Virus record (IMG/VR): IMGVR_UViG_3300047554_000238
Span: 1 to 35,488 of that record
Source of the DNA: a virus
Reading direction: 5' to 3' (one strand)
Length of the DNA stretch: 35,488 bases
Shown here: one piece after another, positions 14,488 through 23,500 of the stretch
How positions within the stretch are numbered: the stretch's first letter is position 1
Layout of the letters: the number at the start of each line of letters is the position of its first letter
Made by a program: the position numbers and the translations under genes
The notes under the pieces: model-generated
Told to the model about the DNA's origin: nothing
Seen by the model: only the letters and a program-made list of their open reading frames with translations
Databases searched by the model: none

Positions 14488-17400
14488 ATGGCTGTAGTCG
14501 GTCATGCCGAGATTATCGTTAGAGCGATTACCAAAGGCGTTAAAGATGACATTAAGCGCGGTTTTGATAGCGTTCAAAAAGATGCCGAAACTGCTGGTAA
14601 GAATGTTGGTAAGTCTTTCAATACTGGTGTTGGCAATGCTATGGGCGGCAGAGGTGGCATTGGTAAGTTCAGTAAAGAATCTGAAGAGCTAGCTCGCGCC
14701 TTCCATAAGGGCATACGTAGTAGCTACAAGTTGCAGGCTGGTATAGGTGCTTTGGCTCAAAGTGCCATGGCTGCTGGTGGCGGTATTCTCGCTCTTGCTG
14801 GGAACATGGCTGGAGCAGCGGCATCTGGTATCGCCTTAGTTGGTGTAATGGCTCAGCTTAAGGTAGCTACCTTAGTAGGAAAACAAGCTTTTCATGGAAT
14901 CATGGCTGCAGTTAAGCAGTCTGATAAAGCCAGCGGTGAGGCTGGCAAGACTCTTCGCGAACTCCGTGAAGAGATGCAGCAACTTGCGTTTGCTGCCGAA
15001 GAAGCTGCACTAGGAGAAGAAGGTGCGGCTATGAAACTGGAGAAAGCCCGCGAGGCTCTCTCCCGTGTACAGAACTTGCCCCCTGACAACCGAGCTCGAC
15101 GTGAAGCCGAACTTGCATATAAGCAAGCTGACTTGGCATACCGCCAAGCTAAAGACAAGGCTGCTGACCTTCAAGAACAAATAGCCAACCCGCCTAAGAA
15201 GAAAGACAAGGCGGGAGATGACCCATACAAAGACCTCACCGAGACGCAAAAGAAGTTTGCAATCTATCTTAAGAGCGTAATGCCTAAGATGAAGGAGCTC
15301 CGCGAAGCAGCTGCTTCTAGCTTCCTGCCAGAGCTGACTACGCAGATGAAAATAATGTTTAAGGGCGGCTTCTTCCAAATGCTTGTAAAAGGCTTTGGAG
15401 AAGTGAGCAAGGGCTTGGCTAAAGCTACTAGAGGCTTTACTGGAACCTTGTTTGACCCTCAAAGCAAGTCTAATATGGCTGAATTCTTTAAGAATAGCTC
15501 TACTACAGTTGGCACTCTAGGTGGGGTACTTGGTAAGGCATTTGGTGGATTCTTAACTCTTATGAGGGCCATCCAACCCCTAATAAGCACGTTCACATCG
15601 TTTTTAAACTCTAAAGCAGATAGCTTTGCTAAAAACATGCAAGGCAACTTTGCTAACATTGGTGGATTCTTTAGACAAGCAGGGGATGCAGCCGCTGGAT
15701 GGGGTAAAATCCTTGGCCGTATTTTTGAAAAGTTTAAAGAAATGATTAAGGCCAACATCGGTCCTGGTACTGGTGGACAGCTTCTTCTAGATTTCTTTAA
15801 TAGGGGCACTACTGGATTTAAAAACCTTGACGGTGCAGCTGGAGAGTTTGCTCGTAAGCAACACTTCTTAGCAGCAGCTACCAACCTAAGAGCAATGCTT
15901 GACAGTGTTGGTAAGATTTTTGGCTTCATGTCAGACCTAGGTACAGACCCAGCGATTGCTGGTTTCTGGGGAATTCTAGCTGAACTTGAAGGCCCTCTAT
16001 CGGAGATTTTTGAATCAATTACTGGGTCCAGCGATGAACTAGCTAAGATGCTAGTTGCAATTGTTGAAATTGTTGCAGCATTTGCTGACTCTGAGCAGCT
16101 AAACGCTTACATGTCGGTGTTAACTTCTGTACTCCAATACATTGCTTCAATTGTTAGAACTCTTCAGCCTCTGATGAAGCTCTTTGGGCCGTTGATTGGT
16201 ACTCTGGGTGCTGTAGTTACATCTATTCTATTGATTAAAAAAGCAACCATGATTCTGTATGGTTCAGTACTGATTCTAAAGAGCGCTGTAACCGCTATTA
16301 AGGTAGCCATGCTGGGCTATAGGGCAGTTACAGCGGCTTCGGCAGCAGCAAACGCAGGTTGGCTGCTTACTGAAAAGGGTGCTACTAAAGCAACAATGCT
16401 TAGGGGTAAAGAACTGCTTGTTGCTAACATTAGAACTGCTATGTCGGCAGCCGCGAAAGGCGCGGACGCGGCTGGAAACGTAGCCGTAGGAGCCACGGCT
16501 GCAGCTGCGACCCCAGCGGTTACGGCTTTCGGTGTAGCCGTCAACTCTGCCATCTGGCCACTAACTCTCATTGTTCTAGCGATTGCTGCTGTTATTGCAG
16601 CAGTCGTTCTGCTTGTGTCTTGGTTCAATCAAATGAAAGCCGACAACGTTAAAAAGGCTAGCAAAGAGATTAACAAGAGTTTTGACGACACTAAAGGCAA
16701 GGTAATTGGCGCTGCTGACGCTCAGAAGCAGTGGAGTGCCGCGCTTCTGTCAGTGAGAGACGACCAAAAATCAGGAATTAAGTCTATCCAGGATATGGGT
16801 AAAGCCCTTGATATGAACAGTCAGTATGTGAAGGGTAACAAGAACATAACTGTTTCTCAGGCTCTTGCGTATATGGATGCTAAAGAGGCAATGGATACCT
16901 ACATGACTAACCTAGGTAAACTTGCTAAGAAGAACCTCCCAGAGGCTCAGCGACAGTTCCGCAACATGATTGTCTCCAGCGGTATGAGCCGAGATGCTAC
17001 CGAAAAAGCCGTTCTTGCTAACAAAGACATGATTAAGTCTTTGGAAAAGCAAGCCAAGGCAATGGGTGACACCATTATGAATGCTGACGGAACTGTCAAT
17101 GCCATGAAGGCTGTTGATTATGCCATTGGTGAAGGCTCATTCCTTCGTCAAAAAGCTATCCTTGAGCAAAAGAAATTTGCCGAAACCTATGCTAACGCGA
17201 CCAAGAGCTTCATCAACAGCGAAGACGCTATGCAAAAAGCTACCGAAAAGGGTAAGTTCAGCCTAAAAACTTACCTAACCGAGATGGGAAACCAGAGCAA
17301 GGCTCTTCTAAACTGGACTTCTAACATCTCTAAGCTTCAAGGCTTGATGACTGACAAGAAGGCTCTTCAGTCTATTGTTGCTCAGGGGTCTGCTGGTGCT

Positions 17401-18168
17401 GGTCTAGTTCAAACTTTGGTAGACGGCGGTAAGGCTGCAATTGACCAATATACTGAAGTAACTTCAGCAACTGATAAGGCTAAAGCAGCTGCAGAAAACT
17501 ACGCTCGTGCCTATGGAGATACTAGAGCCGCTGAGAATATTATCAACAAACTGGCTTCAGTTGGTGGAGCAGTTGGTTCGTCTTATAAATCTAAACTTGC
17601 TGGCTTACTCAATAAAGGTGCTGGAGCATTCGAAATTGCTGCTGCATTTAATATCTCCGAGGAGTCTTTGCTAGCTGAACAGCAGCGTATTGACTCTGGT
17701 GTAGACCTGGCTAAGAACGTAGACATTACAGCATCCTGGAATAAAGACAGTCTTAATGACGCTAAAAAAGAACTTGATGAGGCCCTAGGTGTTCAGGAAT
17801 GGGTAATTAGTAATAAAAAGAAAGGCGGCGATAAAGACGGTGGCCTTAAGATTGTTAGACGGGCCACTGGTGGTTTCGTTGGGCATTTTGCTGACGGCTA
17901 TAGCGGTCGCGTTTCTGGTCCTGGAACTGCTCGCTCAGACCAAATTCCTGCCATGATTTCTAACGGTGAGTTTGTTATGAACGCCCGTGCCACTGCTGCT
18001 AACCTTGACCTTCTCAATGCCATGAACAGCAATAAGAATGTTTCGGGAATGGTCGGCAACCAGGTCGGTATCACCATCAATGCCGCACCTGGTATGGACC
18101 CAACTCAAATTGCCAAGGCAGTTGCCGCTGAACTAGACAACCAGCTATCTAGAGGTTCCTCAATCTAA
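14488..18168 (+). CDS. Tape measure protein
   Basis: A 1226-residue protein, by far the longest helical protein here, placed immediately after the chaperones. It has an N-terminal hydrophobic Ala/Gly-rich region (about 75-135), a coiled-coil section (about 150-235; LREEMQQLAFAAEEAA), a membrane-like segment at about 688-712 (WPLTLIVLAIAAVIAAVVLLV) and a C-terminal GGFVGHFADGYSGRVSGPGT segment typical of actinophage tape measures. It sets tail length and is ejected into the cell envelope. At about 0.15 nm per residue, the family rule predicts a tail near 180 nm. Its TAA overlaps the next ATG (TAATG). No lysozyme or peptidase domain is obvious. Confidence 0.92.
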   Translation: MAVVGHAEIIVRAITKGVKDDIKRGFDSVQKDAETAGKNVGKSFNTGVGNAMGGRGGIGKFSKESEELARAFHKGIRSSYKLQAGIGALAQSAMAAGGGILALAGNMAGAAASGIALVGVMAQLKVATLVGKQAFHGIMAAVKQSDKASGEAGKTLRELREEMQQLAFAAEEAALGEEGAAMKLEKAREALSRVQNLPPDNRARREAELAYKQADLAYRQAKDKAADLQEQIANPPKKKDKAGDDPYKDLTETQKKFAIYLKSVMPKMKELREAAASSFLPELTTQMKIMFKGGFFQMLVKGFGEVSKGLAKATRGFTGTLFDPQSKSNMAEFFKNSSTTVGTLGGVLGKAFGGFLTLMRAIQPLISTFTSFLNSKADSFAKNMQGNFANIGGFFRQAGDAAAGWGKILGRIFEKFKEMIKANIGPGTGGQLLLDFFNRGTTGFKNLDGAAGEFARKQHFLAAATNLRAMLDSVGKIFGFMSDLGTDPAIAGFWGILAELEGPLSEIFESITGSSDELAKMLVAIVEIVAAFADSEQLNAYMSVLTSVLQYIASIVRTLQPLMKLFGPLIGTLGAVVTSILLIKKATMILYGSVLILKSAVTAIKVAMLGYRAVTAASAAANAGWLLTEKGATKATMLRGKELLVANIRTAMSAAAKGADAAGNVAVGATAAAATPAVTAFGVAVNSAIWPLTLIVLAIAAVIAAVVLLVSWFNQMKADNVKKASKEINKSFDDTKGKVIGAADAQKQWSAALLSVRDDQKSGIKSIQDMGKALDMNSQYVKGNKNITVSQALAYMDAKEAMDTYMTNLGKLAKKNLPEAQRQFRNMIVSSGMSRDATEKAVLANKDMIKSLEKQAKAMGDTIMNADGTVNAMKAVDYAIGEGSFLRQKAILEQKKFAETYANATKSFINSEDAMQKATEKGKFSLKTYLTEMGNQSKALLNWTSNISKLQGLMTDKKALQSIVAQGSAGAGLVQTLVDGGKAAIDQYTEVTSATDKAKAAAENYARAYGDTRAAENIINKLASVGGAVGSSYKSKLAGLLNKGAGAFEIAAAFNISEESLLAEQQRIDSGVDLAKNVDITASWNKDSLNDAKKELDEALGVQEWVISNKKKGGDKDGGLKIVRRATGGFVGHFADGYSGRVSGPGTARSDQIPAMISNGEFVMNARATAANLDLLNAMNSNKNVSGMVGNQVGITINAAPGMDPTQIAKAVAAELDNQLSRGSSI

Positions 18169-20513
18169 TGACTAACAAACTTTTCAATACTAGCTTCTCC
18201 GTCAATACTGACGGTTGGAATGCTCGCAATAATGCAACCATTGCTCGCACTACCGAAGACACCTATCTCGGTCGTGGAGCCGTTGAGGTTATACTAAGCG
18301 ACTCAACGGCTGAGAGTGGAGTCTACAATCTAAGCGCTAAAGTTGGATATGTTAAGGGTTCGCAGATAATCTTTTCAGCATATGTGAAAGTCCCAGATGG
18401 CTCTCCTAATGTAACGCTTAAGCCAGCTATGTATTTTTACAACTCGTCAGGAACATATCTTTCGGGCACGGTTGTATCTGGGGCAGACTATGACATTTCC
18501 AGCTCCGACGGCTGGGTCAGGATTTTTGTGGTCGGGTTCAGCAATAGCTCTTCGGCTGTATCCGTTAGCGTCGCTATACAGGCCTCTTCTTCTTACACTT
18601 ACGTTTCTGATGCTAAGTTTTTGGCTGATGCTTTCATGCTTGAAGATGGCGGAGTTCTTACTGCCTATACTGAAGGTCAAATCCCTCAGGATTACAAGAA
18701 CAAAGCTACAAACCTAGGCTTAACGAAGCTACCTCAGCCTCACCTGACTGGTATGAAGTTGAATGCGGATGTCCGCATCAATGGACTTACGCTCAATACA
18801 ATCGACGAGAACGATATCGTTTGGGTTTGCACGGACATCCAGAACTGGTGGAACCTGCCTGGCATCGAAACTCCAGACATTGCTCGTGGTCTCGATGATG
18901 GCTCTTACGATGTCCGCGGCCGTCGAACTGCACGAAACATCACGCTTGCTGGTTCAATCCTTGTACCAGACCCAGCGTTGGCTCCTGCAGCTCGTCAAAA
19001 ACTTTTGGAAGCAGTAGACCTTGTCTACACTGGTGGCTGGCTGTTTGTAGATGAATCGCCAACCAAAGCCGCATACGTGCGTCTAGTCGGGCAGCCCACA
19101 ATTGACTCGGTGACCCCTCGTGGTCGTATCAACTTCTCCGTCCCCCTCCGTGCTGGTGACCCAATCAAGTACAGCTGGGAAGAGTCTAACAACGATGGCT
19201 ATACTGCCATTGGCATGTCTAATCTTCTGACTAACCCTAGCTTTGAAGGAGGGTCTACTACAAAATGGGCTTCTGGCTCTGGCTCGTCATCAGCAACAGC
19301 TTCGCTAGATTACGCCTACGACGGCACTTACTCCTACAAAGTCACCTCTAACGGAACTTCGGCTAACTTTGGAGCGTACATTACTGGCGGCAACCGAGTT
19401 AGTGTTGACGGCGGGGATACCTACACTTTTTCTATGTATGTTCGTGATGGCAACACTGCCGTAACTTACCAGGCTCAGGGTGTTTGGTACGATGCTAATG
19501 GAGACACTATTGGAAGCGGTGCTAGAGGTACTGCTACCGCGGTATCCAACAGTGCTTGGACTCGTGTTTCTATGATTGCTAAAGCTCCCGAAGATGCCGT
19601 GAGCGTTCAGCCAATTCTTTATGCAACTACACCTCCAGCGAACGGAACTATCGCCTATTTCGACGCTGCCGAACTCCGTAAAGATACCGAACTATCTACG
19701 GACTATATCGGAAACAATGCTTCCAACTTGAACATTGTCAATGACGGTAACGCTGAAGTTGCTGCTATCTACAAGCTGACTGGACCGATTACTGCGCCTG
19801 CCTACATCGTATCTAACAATGCTGCTGGGCTTACTCAGACGTTAACTATTCTGACTAATCTGCGAGACAACACATACTCTGAGAGCATCACAGCCAGCGA
19901 ATTTACTGCTGGAATTGCAACTATAACCACCTCTGCCGCCCACAGCTTCCTGGTTGGCGATGTAATTACAGTGAATGCGTCTAACAACTACTACGATGCA
20001 ACCAGCGTTACTATTACTGCGGTAACGGACACCTCGATAAGCTACGCTAATCCGACAGCAAACATTACTAGCATTACGCACAACTCAAACTTGGGTACAG
20101 TTACTGCAACGGCTCATGGCTATTCTGCTGGAGACACGTTCTACATTAGCGGCTCCAGTAACCCTGTATTTGATGGTGCCTACACAGTCGTGACTAACGT
20201 CAGTGCAAATGTGTTTACCTTCACTAAGACTGCTGCCAACCAGACCACTGGCTATGGTGGAAAGATTTCTCGTCAAATCACGTACTCGGACCTGACTACG
20301 GGAACAGTTACCCTGGCTCAGACTGACACCTTAGAGATTGACACATACAACAAGACTGTTCTCTATCGTGACCTACCTGATAGCTCGCGTTCAACCCTGG
20401 CTGTGAACGTTGACTGGATTAAGTTGTACCCAGGTAACAACATTCACACGTTCTCTACTACAGGCGGCACTGGAGACGCTGAGGTCAAATACCGCTCTGG
20501 CTGGATAGGGTAG
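18168..20513 (+). CDS. Distal tail (Dit-like) protein with two carbohydrate-binding-like domains
   Basis: A 781-residue protein. Residues about 185-345 and the C-terminal end (VKYRSGWIG, preceded by LYPGNNIHTFS) resemble the distal tail protein that forms the ring between tail tube and hub. Residues 1-165 (KLFNTSFSVNTDGW) and about 351-515 (LLTNPSFEGGSTTKW) look like CBM4/9-type beta jelly rolls, presumed to bind host cell-wall glycans. Two short beta modules (HSFLVGDVITVNA, HGYSAGDTFYISG) sit at about 575-700. It is about three times longer than minimal Dit proteins because of these insertions. Translation is coupled to the tape measure gene by TAATG. Confidence 0.75.
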   Translation: MTNKLFNTSFSVNTDGWNARNNATIARTTEDTYLGRGAVEVILSDSTAESGVYNLSAKVGYVKGSQIIFSAYVKVPDGSPNVTLKPAMYFYNSSGTYLSGTVVSGADYDISSSDGWVRIFVVGFSNSSSAVSVSVAIQASSSYTYVSDAKFLADAFMLEDGGVLTAYTEGQIPQDYKNKATNLGLTKLPQPHLTGMKLNADVRINGLTLNTIDENDIVWVCTDIQNWWNLPGIETPDIARGLDDGSYDVRGRRTARNITLAGSILVPDPALAPAARQKLLEAVDLVYTGGWLFVDESPTKAAYVRLVGQPTIDSVTPRGRINFSVPLRAGDPIKYSWEESNNDGYTAIGMSNLLTNPSFEGGSTTKWASGSGSSSATASLDYAYDGTYSYKVTSNGTSANFGAYITGGNRVSVDGGDTYTFSMYVRDGNTAVTYQAQGVWYDANGDTIGSGARGTATAVSNSAWTRVSMIAKAPEDAVSVQPILYATTPPANGTIAYFDAAELRKDTELSTDYIGNNASNLNIVNDGNAEVAAIYKLTGPITAPAYIVSNNAAGLTQTLTILTNLRDNTYSESITASEFTAGIATITTSAAHSFLVGDVITVNASNNYYDATSVTITAVTDTSISYANPTANITSITHNSNLGTVTATAHGYSAGDTFYISGSSNPVFDGAYTVVTNVSANVFTFTKTAANQTTGYGGKISRQITYSDLTTGTVTLAQTDTLEIDTYNKTVLYRDLPDSSRSTLAVNVDWIKLYPGNNIHTFSTTGGTGDAEVKYRSGWIG

Positions 20514-20550
20514 AATAGTCTTATAAAGACGATTCGACGTGAGGATGTAA

Positions 20551-23500
20551 ATGCCAGACGGCCTTCTACCAGTAACTAGCGCAGCTGCCCCGCGCTATCG
20601 CTACTACACGGTAAACATTGTCACCAATACTGTTATTGGTGAAATTCCGTTTGAAGACGTTAGCTTTACCCGTTCGATTAAAACTGCTGGCCCTTTCGAG
20701 GGAAAAATAACCATCTCCGAGCAGACTAATAATCTGGACCTCTACAACTCGACCATGCCTGGTAAGACGGCTATCTATGTTGTTCGTGATGACCAGGCGG
20801 TGTGGGGTGGGATTATCTGGGGCCGCACGTATGATTTGCAAGGTCGAAGCCTGGCTATCTCTGCCAGTGAGTTCACTAGCTACTTCGGTCGTCGACTTAT
20901 TTGGAAGAGCTACTCAAACAGCTTTAGCTCGCAATTGATAAAGCGTTCTAAAGATGGATACGTTCTGGTAACCCTACAGAACAACACTCTTAAAGAAGCA
21001 CTCCCTGTGACGGATAGTGCTAACAACCCGACTTATGTGTCAGTTAACTTTGTTGACAGTGCTCTGCGTAAGTACAGCGGATTTTACCCTCTAGTGGGTA
21101 AGGACTCGGCTCCTGCCGCTCCTGCCAACCCTGGCTTAACTGCTTTCTATGTAGATATTCCTAACCTGCCGCCGCTAAGTACTGGCGTCTACGATGGCGT
21201 TGGAATCACTATCAACTCTGACACGTATGCTTATTTGCGTGACCTGCTTGAGGCTACCCTAAGCGACTTCATCAGCATTCAGTTTCCTAATGAGGTCATT
21301 ACTCCAGGTATTAAAGTTCCGTATCGAATTGCAACTAAGCAACTTACTATTGCAAACTCGGTTTACGGAACAGCCACTCTCACGACTTCTGACGTACATG
21401 ACCTAACTGTTGGACAGCGCGTCGAGGTAGTCAACGTTGATGCTATGTTGGACGGCCAGCACATTATCACCGAGGTTCCAAACAAGTTTTCGTTCAAGTA
21501 TGTTCTAGATAACCCAATTAGCCGTAGCGACTATGTTAGCCCTATCTACCTGGACAGCAGCCTAAGCACTGCCACCGATGTGGACAATGTCATAGACAAG
21601 GTTAAATATCGAGAAGTCATTCAGTTCTTGCCTCAATATGTTAAGCGTCTATCTCGTTCGTCAGGTCTTGTGACAGTAACCTTCAACTCGGTTCACAACT
21701 TTAAAAAAGGTAACAAGGTAATTGTTAACTTCGAGAAGAGCAAAGCCACTATCTTCAAAATCAAGGTAGAAAAGAAAAATGCTAAGGGTGCGGTGACTTC
21801 CAGCAAGATTGAGGAAGTAAACACTTTTGACTACACCAAGTACAACAACACTGTGACAGTTGAATCAGCGACTCCAACAACAATCACATACCTAGACCCA
21901 AATCCAGACTACGCTGACTCTAAATACGACAGAACCGCAAGCACTGTTACCATTAATAAAAACTCGGTCAAACTAGCAACTGAACTACCTCTGCTAAGAA
22001 TTTATCCAGAAAACTCATCTGGCTACAACATCGGTGACGACATCAGAGTTGATGGTGTAGATGAAGCTGGCTGGGGCTACCCAATCTATGACGGCTACCA
22101 CAAAGTCTATGACGTTGACCCAGGCACTGCGCTAAGCATCGACAAATACAAGGTCGAGTCTGAATATATAAATGAAGACGAAAGCGACACTAGCTACTTA
22201 GGAACGGTGGCCTATCTCTACACTGTAACTGACCCCGCATTCGAAGGTGGAGACTGGATTACTGTTAGTGGGTTCACCTCTGGCCCAGCGAAACTGAATG
22301 GTAGGTATCAGGTACTTGTCGATTCTTATTATGAGCCTAGCCTAAGCCGTTATGTCATTAAGTATGTAAAGCCATACTCTACTGTTTCTCTAACGAACGT
22401 TACTGGTGTGTCCGTTATCAAGACTGGAGCTTCCTGGCTCGTCTATCAACCAGCAACAAGTGAGACAAGGTATTCTCTCAAATCTGAACCAGACTCTTCT
22501 ACTGCTATTTCTGGTCTGTACTACACTCCTGCAAAGGGTAAAACAAAAAATAAGGTCACTATCACCACTAAGACTCGACATGGCTTAGCTGTAGGTAGTA
22601 CCGTTGACATTTTCTTTAGCTTGGAGAGCAAGGACGACAAGACTCAGAAGATTTATGGCGGCCGTGTTACTGTCACTTCGGTTGGCGATGTTGATGAGTT
22701 CAGCTATACCCTAGTCAAAGGCAAGCACCCTGAGGCAGCTCCTAAAGACCCTACCAACGGAACTTTAGCAAAAAAGGGTACAGTAAACAGAATAAAGCAC
22801 TCTGTACTAAATCCTCCGCACATTTCAGTCCCTATCGAAGGTCTTAGAGCGGAGTCTATTCAAAACGGTGGTTCCCTAGTTACCATCTACTCCCCAGACC
22901 ACGACTTAAGCGTTAACGATTATGTCTCGGTGTCGGTAGACGACAAGACGTATAGTGCCTACAGCACTACAAAAACTCCTGTAAAGGTGAAGCAAGTAGC
23001 TGAAAACTACTTTAGATATGAGTCTGGTGCTCCAACAATTGCAGGAGACGTGGCTTCTGTAACTGGTATTAAGTATCTAGAAAATGGGTCAAAGATTCGT
23101 CTTTTGATTAACGAGTTTGGAACATATAGCTCAGTAAGTACCACTGCGTCTTCCATGACTTTTAGCCCTGACACGGGTCACATAACATTTACTACGCCAT
23201 CGGCTCATGGGTTGGTAGTTGGTCGTAAAGTTAAAATCTCTGGATTCCCCGACCCAGTCACTCAGAGTGTGTCTGGAACAACTACTTCTAAGACTATCTC
23301 CACTAGCAGTGTCATTAGCTATAACTCTTCTAGTAAGACTGTGTTTATTCGATTCAGCACTGAACACGGGCTGAGTGAGCTTGAAGACATTGATGGAGCC
23401 ACGCTAACTATTGCTGGAGCTAATCAGGCGGCATCATTCCCTGCTGGAACACCAAACTTTGGTGGGGTTTCGTTGTCTTGGTTGAATGCGACTCACACCA

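Noticed and set aside
15010-15462. Minus-strand open frame of 150 codons opposite the tape measure gene
   Set aside because: Antisense shadow of a strongly supported gene, with no codon or context support.
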